Origin: Cylindrodendrum hubeiense
Lineage: Eukaryota > Ascomycota > Sordariomycetes > Hypocreales > Nectriaceae
Direction: 5' to 3'
Assembly (NCBI GenBank): GCA_014621425.1
Contig: JAANBB010000599.1
Span: 1 to 20,755, forward strand
DNA length: 20,755 bases
Part shown: positions 1 through 10,483 of the stretch, one piece after another
Layout of the letters: each line of letters opens with the position of its first letter
How positions within the stretch are numbered: the first letter of the stretch is position 1
Program-made: the position numbers and the translations under genes
The notes under the pieces: generated by a model
Told to the model about the DNA's origin: nothing
Seen by the model: only the letters and a program-made list of their open reading frames with translations
Database searches by the model: none

Positions 1-1
1 G

Positions 2-3000
2 ATGCCCGGCCGCACCAGCTTCGACCGCGATGGCACTGGCCTCCAGCCTCCAAATGGCGCCGGTGGTCGCAACCTCTCCGCCTCGGGCGTCTCCTTTGCG
101 CCGCGCGGGAGCAGCCTGAATCCCGGCGGCGCCCCTGGGAGCTTCAGCTCGGAGTTGCGCAGCCGTGCGGGCAGTCGAGGTGACGCTGCATCCATGTATC
201 CCAGCAGCTTCATGGACAAGGTAGACGAAGACGACGCCGATTCCATCACAGACAAGGCCATCGCAACCCTCAAAGAACGGCTCAACCGTGAGATGAAAAT
301 CAAGGAGGGCAGCGAGAACATGCTCGAGGCGCTCAACGCTAAGAAAGCCAAGCAAGCCAAAGAGCAACGTCAGAAGGTCGAAGCCGAGCTCAATGCCAGC
401 AATGCGCGCATCAGGGAACTACGACAGAAAATATCTGATACCCAGCGCACCCGTCAAGCCCCCCCAACGACCCCGACTCGAAATCGCACCGGGTCTAACG
501 CCGTTGATTCAAGCGTCGTGCGTTCTCCACAGAGTGTGTCGCGATCTGGCGGGATGGGATCTGGCGGCATAGGATCGGACGTCGAGGAATCAACGGAGAG
601 CCCGACATTTGCACTGACAGAGCTCCTTCAAGCGCTTGAAGTTGAGGGCATGACGCCCGAGTACTATGTCAGTCGCGGAAATCAGTTGGTCGACTTGTTC
701 AAGCGGCACCAGACTCTCAAGTACGATCTCGTCTGGTCTGTCTTTGGGCTTCGAATGCAGGTCATGCTATTGAGTGAGAGTCGGGAAGTTGTTGCTGCTG
801 GGTACCGGATGACGAGATATGCCATTTCAGATGTGGCATCGCTCAAGAAGATTCGCAGTTTGAACACAGACTATCTAGTCATACGGTATGGTGCCTGCAA
901 AACACGATCAAATTACATGTACTAATTCTCCCAGGTCCTTGAACAACTATCGAAAAGCAGATGTAGAACGCGAGCAAGCTCTCAAGTTTGTTCGCGCGTT
1001 CCTTGACGTGAAAGGGGGTGTGAAGGAGATCTCTCGCGCCGTCGTACGAACAATCGTCGCAGTTGCGGAGCACGGAGAGGACCGTCGCACCAATGCCCAA
1101 GCCTCTGAACAGGATATTGATCGACTCCGACCCATTTGCATCGAGACGCTGGCCGAGATCTTGGTGCGTGACCCGGCGCTGCTGGTGGCATCGGGTGGCA
1201 TGGGACCCTTATCTGAGGCACTTGCTGAGGGAATCTACAAAGCCCCGGAAAGTTTGACATCAGCCTTCCTCTATCTCCTTGATTCGCCTAAGAAGCGAAA
1301 GTACATTCAGCCAGGGTACGGTCTCGAAGTTCTCTTCACCGTCTTTACCGACCAACTCCTTACCAACGAGCACGTTCTCAAACAAAATTCCAGGGCCATC
1401 GCCACAGCCTTGAAGTCATGGCCGGGCCTGATGTCTCTTTGCATGTACGACTTACGGTCCATCCGATCCCTCACCACGAGTATGCTGCTGCCGAACCCTG
1501 CGATTCGTGAGACCGTCATCGATCTGATATTTTCATTGCTCCGGATCAAGTCGCCCGCATGGGCCACGTCTTTCCTCGCTGGACGCAGATTGACGACATA
1601 TGGTCGAGTCACCAACCTGAAGTCCCCAAATAGCAGAGAAAGGGGTGAAACATTGTATGTGGAGGAAGAAACCGGCGAGCAAAACTTTGTAGAGCATTAC
1701 ACTGCTCTATTGTTGGCCGTCTTTATCAAGTCCAACCTTCTTCCCATCCTCCTGAAAATCGCTCAGGAAGATGAGAACCCTACCCTCAAGCGCAAGACAA
1801 CTCTTCTGATTGGCGAGGTGCTCAAACTCGCCAGCCGGCTTCTCCCTCCTTCATGGAGTGCAGAACTCCATCTTCTACCCGACCTTTTCTCAGCAGCCGC
1901 CAAGGTGGGCAACGACAAGCATTTTGTTGCGTCAGGCATTGTCTATCAGATCAGCAGCGTTAGTCGAACATTATACAGGAGCGCTCCATCCGGCACTGCA
2001 TCCGGCGCGCTACCATCCAGTAACAGCATGGCAGACTTGGTGTCACTAGAGGACACACCAAAGGCTACCTCTGCAATGGTGTTTGATGATGCCACGTTCA
2101 GGCAACTGCTCATCGACACAAACGTGCTCAACAGCTCCAACTACGCAAAATGGAACTGGGAAAACATTGTCAAAGTGTTTGATGGGCCCCTCCAAAGCGG
2201 AAAGCGACTCGAGGAGGCCATCAAGGCGTCAAAGTTCATGAAAAGAATCATGAGCTTCTACAGGCCATTCAAGTTCAAGTTCGCTGAAATCAAGAATACA
2301 CGAAACACTCAGAAGTACGTCAAGGCTGGTTGTGCGCTCATGCACTCGCTGCTACAATCCCCTGAGGGTTTCAAGTTCCTTGCGGATAGCAAGCTACTGA
2401 GACAGATTGCGGAGTGCCTTGCTCAATGCGATCCAGTAAGTTATTCCCTACTAATGATTGATAACGTTTGATAATAACCATCATTTAGACCAGTGGGATT
2501 TCAGCCCAATACCCTATGTTCTCAAGAGATCGAATCACCGATAGTCTCTGCGGGGGTTACTTCCCTATGCTGGGAGTCCTAAGCGGTGACCCCAAAGGAC
2601 TCCTGGTCATGGAGAGATGGAAAATGTTTAACATGATGTATCACATTGTGGATCTAAAGCAGCGACCTGATCTTATCAAGCTGCTCCTATCAAGCTTTGA
2701 CTATAGCGTCCAAGGCCATCCTCGCGTCTTGGTTTCCAAGGCCTTGACCGCGGGCACCAAGGATATCCGAATCCATGCCACAAACGCGCTTCGAAAGTAT
2801 GCCATCCGCCCAATTCCCTCTGCCAACAGCCAAGGAGGAGTGGGCGATTCCAAGTGGGCGATCCAGCTCCTCGTAACCCAACTCTACGATCCGGAAATCG
2901 AAGTATGTGCGACAGCGGTGAAGATTCTGGAGAAAGCCTGCAACAGGAAGACGTATTTGGAATATATTGTCGAATGTAGACCTGCGCTCGATCATCTTGG

Positions 3001-4201
3001 GGAGATTGGAGCACCATTGCTCCTCCGATTTTTGTCCACATCGATTGGATACCATTACTTGGATGGGTTGGACTATATCAGCAACGAAATGGATGATTGG
3101 TTCTTAGGACGTAACGATACCTATGTCAGCGTTATCGAGGCCAGCTTAGCAAAGGCGTTCTTAGTCGATCCGGATGAGGGTAGTCACCGGATGAGTCTGT
3201 TTGACGATGGCGAGACTGATCCCGACTTCCACGACAGCCATGTACCGCCGCATTTCTACCGAGAGCTGACACGTACGCAAGAGGGCTGTAGGCTTCTTAG
3301 CGATAAAGGGCATTTTGAAGAGTTTGTGGCCACAATCCGCGATCACGGGATGCAGACGAGCGACTCTGAAATCCTTACGAAGGTCAAGGGCTGCCTCTGG
3401 GCAGTAGGCAATGTTGGATCGATGGAGCTTGGGGCTCCCTTCCTCGAGTCTAGCGACGTGGTGGAACAGATTATCGAGATTGCCGAGTCGCACGAGGTGA
3501 TGAGTCTCCGAGGCACAGCGTTCTTCGTCCTAGGCTTGATCTCTCGCTCTACTCATGGCCTGGAGATATTGTCGGAGAATGGCTGGGATGCGAACACGAC
3601 ACCTCTGGGTACGTCGCTTGGATTTTGTATTCCGGCCGACTTGTCGAAATTATTGTCTTTGAAGCCGTGGAAGCAGAAGACTGTCGCGTCCATCAGCGTC
3701 CCCATGACGCAGCGGACTGCACTCGAGGCGCCTCCTCGACGCGCGGCCCGTCCACCCCTGGAGCCTGGGGAGATTATACCGCTCATGAGCGATGAGGACG
3801 TGAACAAGCGAGTTCTTGAGCTCATCGTCGACCTAGGGAATATGGTTCTCTACAAGAAAGCGGTCACGGAGTTGCAGAAACTGAGGCAACGCAAGCCAAG
3901 CGCATTTCGAAGCAAGCAGTTCTTCAAGGAGGTCATGGGTGCGATGGAGTGGAACCACTACCGACTAGGAGTGCGGAGGATGGTGATTGACCTATTCGAC
4001 AAGAACGTGATGCGGCAAATCGTCTTTGATGAGGAAGAGGAGGACAGCGACAGCAGCGACGACGATAGCGCAAGCGAGAATGAGAGCGGCGACGGGGGGG
4101 GCAGCTCTGGGGACGACAGGACAGAGAGGCAGAGAAGCATCAGCGAGCCGATGGACGTACCACACGATTTGTTTCCAGCGCCGCTTAGTATCCTTCGCTG
4201 A
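2..4201 (+). CDS. AVO3: TORC2 subunit RICTOR/AVO3 (Ste20/pianissimo family)
   Basis: Joined exons 2-885, 935-2435 and 2489-4201 give 1365 residues, near fission yeast Ste20 and budding yeast Avo3. By family this is the scaffold of TOR complex 2, acting at the plasma membrane on AGC kinases, actin and lipid homeostasis. Seen in order: a Ser/Gly-rich N terminus; a charged coiled coil at about 80-148, resembling an HR1/REM helix pair; a RICTOR_N armadillo-like region from about 205 to 560; RICTOR_M at about 683-795; the RasGEF_N_2-like block at about 796-905 (GYFPMLGVLSGDPKG, WKMFNMMYHIVDLKQR, GHPRVLVSKALT); RICTOR_V at about 1085-1165 (KGCLWAVGNVGS, RGTAFFVLGLISRS); then an acidic Ser/Asp/Glu tail ending near RQRSISEP, a plausible phosphosite. 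Both introns are GT-AG; the first has a TACTAAT branch site. The ATG at position 2 fits the family, but sequence upstream is outside the window, so a longer N terminus cannot be excluded. Confidence 0.94.
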
Positions 4202-4937
4202 AAGCGAGACGAAGGCAAGAATCGACCTCTATGCAGAAGAGACGGCCCCGCATGAATGAGAACTGAATGTACAACAACCAAAAAGTCATGAGCACACGCA
4301 TAGAAAGCGGGTAGCGCGAAGTCAGAAGAGAGGGCCCATTCCGTGGGCAAATGTATATATGACGTTTCCGGGGCGGCGGGGGGGACTGGCGAGGCTGGTT
4401 TGGAATCTTTGGAGTTTAGGCGAGGAGTCCGGGAAGGAGAGGGCTTCTAGGAGAGGCGTGACTAGCTGATGATGAATGAGTGTATTTGAGAGCGATGTAG
4501 GGCGTTTCTTTGTGTAGCTTTCACGAGGGGGCGAATTCAAATACATGATTTGAGAGAAGAAAAGCCAGGCTTATAGCAGTTGGATTGAGTTGATGCAGCG
4601 TCGCCTCAAGACACTCGGGCACTCCCTCGAGTGGGAAGTCCGGTATCTTAAACATAGCTACCCCCCAATATTGCTTGGCCAATCTCCGATGGTGGTGATG
4701 AGACACAAAGTACACAGCTGTGATGACTGTGATGACTGTGATGACGCTATTGTCGGGGTTTCGTTTAGGGACTATGGTCCCCACTAAAGGCTGGGCAGTC
4801 CAAACATCCAGCGAGGGATTAAGACTCAAACCCCTCTGACGGCGGCTTTAGTCAACCCTTAACATTTATCACAGGCTCACCAAGTTTAAATCATTCTCTT
4901 CGATTTGAAACACGCTGGCCATTTGAAGCGAGGCATC
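4202..4937. other. Intergenic: AVO3 3' region and THI20 promoter
   Basis: No coding frame here resembles a gene. It must hold the 3' UTR of the TORC2 gene and the promoter of the thiamine gene. Visible items are a G-rich stretch near 4369-4385, a short tandem repeat at 4719-4745, and an AT-richer 80 bases just before the THI20 start. I see no TPP-aptamer core (CTGAGA with a partner CCTGAT arm) here or in the first THI20 intron. Confidence 0.7.
4719..4745. repeat. Short tandem repeat, 9-bp unit x3
   Basis: Three perfect copies of TGTGATGAC in tandem, about 190 bp before the THI20 start codon. The unit length is a multiple of three but the region is non-coding. It may vary in copy number between strains. 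Confidence 0.85.
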
Positions 4938-7142
4938 ATGGTTCAGGGACGGGTGCTGGTTATTGCCGGCTCGGACAGCTCGGGCGGGGCGTAAGTGAAG
5001 CTCGTTCGATTCATCCTCGCCGAAAGAGCGAGATTCTTTCCATGGGAGGATCAGAAGCGAATATGACTATGATTTGGGTCATTTATGTGAATAGTAAGCT
5101 AACCATGGGTACATCTTCACAGCGGTCTCGAGGCAGACCAGAAGGTCATTGCAGCCCATGGCTGCTACGCCATGACGGCCACCACGGCCCTGACGGCGCA
5201 GAACACCCAGGGCGTGCAGGGGATTCATATCATTCCAGCCGAGTTTGTAGCCCAGCAGATTGAGGCGTGCATTGAGGATGTCGGCGTCGACGTCATCAAG
5301 ACGGGTGAGTTGTCGTCAACACCACAACATCATGAGTGAGGGGAGATGATCTGACGAACCATGTTTGTGGGAGGATAGGCATGCTGGCCGCCGCAGACAC
5401 GATAGAAATGGTCGCGAGAATGGTCGTTAAGCACAAGATTCCCGTCCTGGTTGTTGATCCCGTACGGATCCCTCTCATACCATCGCCATGACGCTATCTA
5501 ACCAGCTCGCTAGGTCATGGTCTCAACATCCGGCGCCCAGCTCCTCCCCCACGACGCCATCAAGCAGCTCTCGCAGCATCTGCTCCCGCATACCACGGTT
5601 CTGACTCCCAACATCCCAGAAGCTGCGCTAGTACTTGCGCAGAACGGTCGCCCCGAGGTTGAGATTCGCTCCGCAGACGACCTCGAGACCGTGGCGCGGG
5701 AGATCCACGCCCTGGGGCCCAAGTGGGTGCTCGTCAAGGGCGGCCACCGGCCCCTCAAGGAGGATCTGACGGTTGCGGAGACGGAGGAGGAGCGCAAGTT
5801 TGTCGTGGATGTACTGGTGGGCGGCGAGGGAGAGGTGCTCAGTGTGAAGAGTCCGTATCAGGCCAGTACGAGTACTCATGGCACGGGATGCTCTTTGGCT
5901 TGTAAGTCTTCGTTGGACGGTGAAGCACGGTGAACTCGAGACACAGCCACTGACTAGAAACAGCGGCCATCGCCTCAAACCTGGCCAAGGGCCTCGATGC
6001 ACCCTCGGCCGTCCGCTCAGCCTGCCGATACATCGAGGGAGCGATCCGAACAGCACCAGGCCTAGGCAAGGGACACGGCCCGCTGAACCACTTCCACTCG
6101 ACCTACACGTTGCCATTCTCACCGTAAGTCCCGACGCCAAAGGCTGTATTCACCATACTGACATGAGACAGGGGCTACTTCCTGGAGTACCTCCTCGAGC
6201 GGCCAGATGTCAAGGACGTCTGGAAGCAGTTCGTATACCATCCGTTTGTCATGGCCATGGGCGACGGAACGCTCCCGCTGGAGTCGTTCAAGGGGTATAT
6301 CATCCAGGACTACCTCTATCTTGCACGTTGACTCCCGTAATCCGTACAGCCAAGGGAAATGGAAACTAACACTCAGGGATACCAGATTCACTTCTCGCGA
6401 GCCAATGCCCTCGCTGCCTACAAGGCACAGAATGCCGAGGATATCTCAAGAGTGAGTCCCAGTCGCAAACCAAACGACCAGTAACTGACCAACTATTTCC
6501 TTTCTAGGCAAGTGAGATCGTAGCGCACATCATGCACGAACTGAAACTGCACACATCCTACTGCAACTCCTTCGGCATCTCCATTGCCGAGGTCCGCGCC
6601 ACCGCGGAGCATCAAGGCACGCGCATCCCCCTTTCCTCCGTCTCCCTCCACGGCTAACACCATCTACGCAGCGTGCACTGCCTACACCCGCTACGTCCTC
6701 GACGTCGGCCAGACAAGCGACTGGCTCGGTCTCCAGATGGCTCTGGCCCCCTGCCTCCTCGGTTACGGTGCCGTCGCGCAAATGTTGCACGGCCACGCGG
6801 ATACGCAGCATGAGGGCAACACCTACTGGGCGTGGATCAAGAACTACGTTGCGGACGACTATGTTGAGGCTGTCACGCTTGGATCCGGTATGTTTTGCGT
6901 CCCTCTCCCCAGTTTCGTTACGAGACAGCGGGTCGCAGTGTCGAATGTGTTACTGATCCGTGACTCTGTAGAGCTACTCGAGAAGCACATCCTTCTCCAG
7001 TCGCCGACACGAGTTGAGGAGCTGGTCAAGATTTTTATTCACGCATTGAAGGTACAGCCTTCCCTGTCCCTTTCCCAGACAAGAAGAAACTGACATTAGA
7101 TAGATGGAAATTGGCTTCTGGGAAATGTTCCCGTCCAAATAG
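4938..7142 (+). CDS. THI20: Bifunctional HMP/HMP-P kinase - TenA thiaminase II (THI20 type)
   Basis: Eleven exons (4938-4990, 5123-5304, 5379-5461, 5514-5901, 5964-6123, 6172-6322, 6386-6451, 6508-6616, 6672-6887, 6972-7051, 7104-7142) join to 508 residues in one frame. The N-terminal ribokinase-fold half phosphorylates hydroxymethylpyrimidine and its monophosphate for thiamine synthesis. It shows GSDSSGGAGLEADQK, GCYAMTATTALTAQ, the DPVMV strand and the HGTGCSLA anion-hole loop. The C-terminal half, from about residue 290, is TenA, which salvages pyrimidine from degraded thiamine (IIQDYLYL, FSRANALAAYK, ACTAYTRYVLDVGQ with the probable nucleophilic Cys, ALAPCLLGYG). The last exon, 39 nt, carries EIGFWEMF, matching the TenA C-terminal Glu motif. 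Eight introns are GT-AG; the sixth and eighth need GC donors. The start is the first ATG before the glycine-rich kinase motif. Function is secure from both domains; exact splice choices are inferred. Confidence 0.95.
6323..6385 (+). other. THI20: GC-AG intron in THI20 (intron 6)
   Basis: The upstream exon reads DYLYL up to 6322 and the next family-like residues, IHFSRANALAAYK, start at 6386 in the same phase. The donor is GCACGT. The nearest GT (6327) is in the wrong phase for every nearby AG, and the frame stops at 6329 if unspliced. A CTAAC branch-like sequence sits at 6366-6370. An alternative AG at 6375-6376 would add three residues (GYQ). Confidence 0.82.
6617..6671 (+). other. THI20: GC-AG intron in THI20 (intron 8)
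   Basis: The exon ends ...EHQ plus one G at 6616, and the continuation ACTAYTRYVLDVG needs CG from 6672. The donor is GCACGC and the acceptor CGCAG, with CTAAC near 6651. The only internal GT (in TCCGTCTCC) is in a phase incompatible with this acceptor. The intron is 55 nt, normal for the gene. Confidence 0.82.
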
Positions 7143-7365
7143 AATCAACACGCTTTTAGGCCAGGATATCACAACTTTTAAACATATAAAATTGGTGTGA
7201 CGTATGGAGGTTACTGATTCTATATACCCAACAACCCGGGCTCATCCTCGTTCACGTCATGTAGATGCCGTCTCCAGGACGGCTTCGATCATCGCCTTCT
7301 CGGCATCTGCATTCTCCTTTTGCACCGCATTCATATCCAACTCAGAGAGCCCAGGGTCCAGGTCC
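7143..7365. other. Convergent 3' region between THI20 and the membrane-protein gene
   Basis: Two genes face each other here. On the minus strand 7257-7370 is open in the frame one base off from the upstream CDS and reads as a plausible acidic C-terminal extension (see the membrane-protein entry). If it is translated, only about 115 bp separate the two stop codons. Confidence 0.55.
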
Positions 7366-9146
7366 TCATCGCATCTCTACCCGCCGCGGCTCCTCTCCAT
7401 CTGGCATCATCAACCGTAGCTCCTGTTCCGGCGGTGGCAGCATGGGCACGGGGGGCGCATCACCGTCAGCTCCGCGCTGCGCTCGGCGCAAATGCCCCGA
7501 CTGCTGCTTCACCCAAGAGTTGACGCTGTGGAACCGTGGCCGCCCATCCAACGACACATCTGTCGATGCCGTGTCGCGTCGAGTGTCCCCGCGGTATGAA
7601 CGCATTGAAAGTTGTCGCGAGCCTCCTCCATACGATCGCATGGATGATTGTCGAGAGGTCGCGTGTGAGCGCATAGAGGATTGCCGAGAGGGGTCTGCCA
7701 CAGCCGAGGGCAGGGAAGGTACCGTGGTTGAATGGATCGTGTTGACTGTGTTGTTTGGTGTGATTATGATGTCTCCGTCGCCGAATCCGGAGGAGATGGA
7801 TGACAATTCGCTGACTCCGGTTTGACGTTTAAGATGGCTGTAGGTGTATCTCGGAGTAGTTGGCATTAACTTTCCCTGCTCAGATAGCCGGACCTCCTTC
7901 GCAGTTTGGCTAGTCACGACCTGAGCTTTCACCGCGGTACTTTCCACAAACATGGTGCTCGTAGGGCTAACTGTGTCGGCGTTGGTGAATTTTGATCTCG
8001 TCGATCCCATCCTCGGCGAGCTATACACACCCACGGGCTTATTGGGAGCGAAGAATTGCGACTCTATACGGCGCGAGGCAAATCGCGGGGGCTTTTCGTA
8101 GCTAAACTTTGTCGGCTCGTCAATCGTGTACCACTCGCGATTCTTGAGGCGAGTCCTGATAAAAGGCAACTTGGCGAGTATCTTGTCGGTGCGGCTAGGT
8201 TTGTGGAAAGACATTGCATCCAAAGGGGCGGCTTTCCGGCGGCGGGTTCTCTTGCGCATCTTCCAAGCAATCAAGCATACACTTAGGATAAGAATCAATC
8301 CCACTAAATAATGTTAGTCAACTAGACAATAACCAATACTTTCAAATAAGACATACCAACAGATCCGACTACGAGCAAGATTTTATGGACGTCAGAGTGC
8401 AGGCCGCTTTCTTGAGTCACAAGCTATTTCAGGTCAGCATATGAAGAGCATCGATGAGGGTCGGGACTCCATCAGAAGGCACTGTATTTATTACAGTGAT
8501 CTGGGCAGCACCCCAGGCTTCAACTTACCAACTCCGGCTCACCAGATCCTCCGAGGCTCGCATCCGCTGTTGAGGAGGGTACTGATGAAACTGTTGCGTC
8601 CTGAGCCGAATCCGATTCATAATCACTCTCGCTGGCACTGTCGCTTAGGCCGTCGCTCTCGCTTCCACTCTCATATGGATCCCCATTGGCAGTCGGGGTA
8701 GCCGCGTAGGCAGTCGTCTCAGCAGCAGTATAAGGAGCAGTGGTCCGAGTAGCCGTGTCGATAGCAGCGCTGGTCCCCGCCTCATTGGCATCCCTACTGG
8801 CAGTCGTCGATGCGGCCTTGGTGGCGGTCTGGGAATAGGATTCGGCGGTAGACTCCCTCAGAGAATTGCCGGGAATGTCGTAGCTTTGTCGTTTTCGGAG
8901 GGCGGAATTTGAGGATGGCGGTGAAAGTTGGACGTTGGGGTTCGTTGGTGGTTCTTGGCTCTCATCCCGCTTGCTCCTAGACCGAATCTTGCGCCTGTTC
9001 CTCCTTGCGACGTCGTTCATGATTGTGACGTCGTAGTCCTCGTGATCGCTCTCATCCCGAGTCCAGGGCGGTAGGGTCATGCCGTCTGCATGTCTCGCAT
9101 CCATCTGCCAGCGGGCCTTGGGAGTGTTGACGACCGAGTATTCCAT
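7366..9146 (-). CDS. Single-pass membrane protein, Ser/Thr-rich, unknown function
   Basis: Minus-strand exons 9146-8529, 8423-8357 and 8303-7366 join to 540 residues; introns are GTAAGT..TAG (105 nt) and GTATGT..TAG (53 nt). I do not recognise a named family. Visible are a polar N-terminal half with a basic patch (RRNRRKIRSRSKR), then an Ala/Thr/Ser tract and an acidic Ser/Asp/Glu stretch. One hydrophobic helix lies at about 221-243 (ILLVVGSVVGLILILSVCLI), followed at once by KMRKRTRRRK, so the C-terminal half is probably cytosolic. That tail holds SGFGDGDIII, three RQ(S/L)SMRS repeats at about 434-466, and MMPDGEEPRR near the end. There is no N-terminal signal peptide, and no in-frame ATG lies further upstream in the open exon. 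The stop at 7366-7368 may be caused by a one-base frameshift: the next frame continues for 37 acidic codons to TGA at 7257-7259. Confidence 0.75.
7591..7689 (-). repeat. Coding tandem repeat, RQ(S/L)SMRS motif x3
   Basis: Inside the cytosolic tail of the membrane protein the motif SRQSSMRS / SRQSSMRS / SRQLSMRS recurs every 11-12 residues. DNA copies are diverged, so the repeat is old rather than a fresh expansion. Arg at -3 to Ser is typical of basophilic (PKA/AGC) kinase sites; phosphorylation is an inference. Confidence 0.8.
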
Positions 9147-9491
9147 TGATATTATCCTTGTTGAAGATCTTTGTTGGTTCCAGTATAGTGAATGGATGTA
9201 TGGTGTGAAAGGGTCTCGGAATCCTGACTCTGCATGGGAGTCCAGCTCTCGGAGAATCGGTAGCGACAGTGAATGGCGTGGGGGAAGGGCGTGATTGTTA
9301 AGCCCAGTCTCAAACCAAGATGTTGTAGAATTAGCATATACGAAGGGTAGAAGGGCCGGCCTTGCAGAAGAAGAAGAGGGCAGGAGAAAGAAAGAAGAAG
9401 GGAGGGGGAAGGAAGGGAACAAGGGAAGGGACCGGGGGTAGAGGGTTTATGGCATGCACGATCCAGGTGTCTGGTTGAAGGAAGGACTGGA
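9147..9491 (-). promoter_or_regulatory. Probable leader and promoter of the membrane-protein gene, polypyrimidine tract
   Basis: Read on the minus strand, about 9365-9440 is almost pure C/T, upstream of the ATG at 9146. Such tracts are common around fungal transcription starts. The frame of the first exon stays open through it but contains no ATG, which fits a leader better than coding sequence. Confidence 0.55.
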
Positions 9492-9581
9492 GGATTGACT
9501 GGTGGATGGATGGATTCTGGTGGATTGACTGGTGGATTGACTGGCGGATTGACTGGTGGATTGACTGGTGGATTGACTGGA
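9492..9581. repeat. Minisatellite, 12-bp unit GGATTGACTGGT
   Basis: Five tandem copies of GGATTGACTGG(T/C/A) fill 9522-9581, with one more copy at 9492-9503 separated by a degenerate GGATGGATGGATTCTGGT stretch. It lies about 350 bp upstream of the membrane-protein start. There are no unique spacers, so it is not a CRISPR array. Confidence 0.93.
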
Positions 9582-10483
9582 GGCGACGGAGACGAAACCC
9601 ACAGACTCGGACAGGATCTGGGCAAGAAAAGGTAACAGGTTCGATCCAAGCGTTGAGACGACAGGCCATAACACACGGTTTCGTACGGAGCAGGTTCCTT
9701 TGGGGGTTCCTGACGAGGCAAGGATGCATCGCATAATATCGGCGACCCCACGATCAGCGGACCTTTGGACTTTTGGGGCCCGGGGGACGGCCAGGTCCAG
9801 GCTGCACCTCAGGCCTGGCCAAGGTATCACGCCTGCTTGACTGTCGCACAGAGCGCGGCCGTGACCACCATGACTGGCAGCTCATTTCTCTCGTACCGCT
9901 AAGACGCAGTAGTCGCAGTAGTCGCAGTCCAGAGCACCATCGGGCGCGACGAACAAAGAGCCGGGCGCGACGTCGGGCGTCGCCGGCGGGGGGCCTGGTT
10001 CCAGCGTAATGAACTCCTCTCGGGCCCGTGGGCTGGGCGTCCTAACATGATACCGGACAAATGTGGCGGGCGAGCCGTTTGCGAATCGGGAGCCATCGGT
10101 TGATTTGAGTTGCGCTTCGCGACGTGATTACGGGGGATTCGTCGTCTCGCGTCCAGGGCCGGCCGCGTTTCAGCAGGGTTGTGGTCAGGCACCGCACAGA
10201 CTCAACATGTCAATGCAGGGGCAGTGTTTTGATCCAACGAGACGCCCTGGAGGGAGATTCTGACTTAATCCGGCACCGTATTGACTGGTCATCTTGGCCC
10301 TTGCGGAGGCTGCACGGCGCTGTGCTTTGGTGAATGCGAGAAGCTTAATATACAGGACAAGGGCCAGAGAGGCAAAGAGGTCCGGTTCGAGTTGAGCACA
10401 ACCAACACTGAGACGGGGCGCAGGGCGTTGGTTCCCTCCCTCACGACGAACACCAGTCGCGTGCGAGAGGATTATCTCGGCGG

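Noticed and set aside
4991..5122. Long first THI20 intron as a TPP riboswitch carrier
   Set aside because: At 132 nt it is the gene's longest intron, but no CTGAGA core or paired arms are present.
9492..9581. CRISPR-like array
   Set aside because: The units are 12 bp, directly abutting, with no spacers, in a fungal genome.
9600..9670. Possible tRNA, from GGTTCGATCC near 9638
   Set aside because: It matches a B box, but the flanking bases do not form a T stem, no A box lies at the right distance and no acceptor stem can be drawn.
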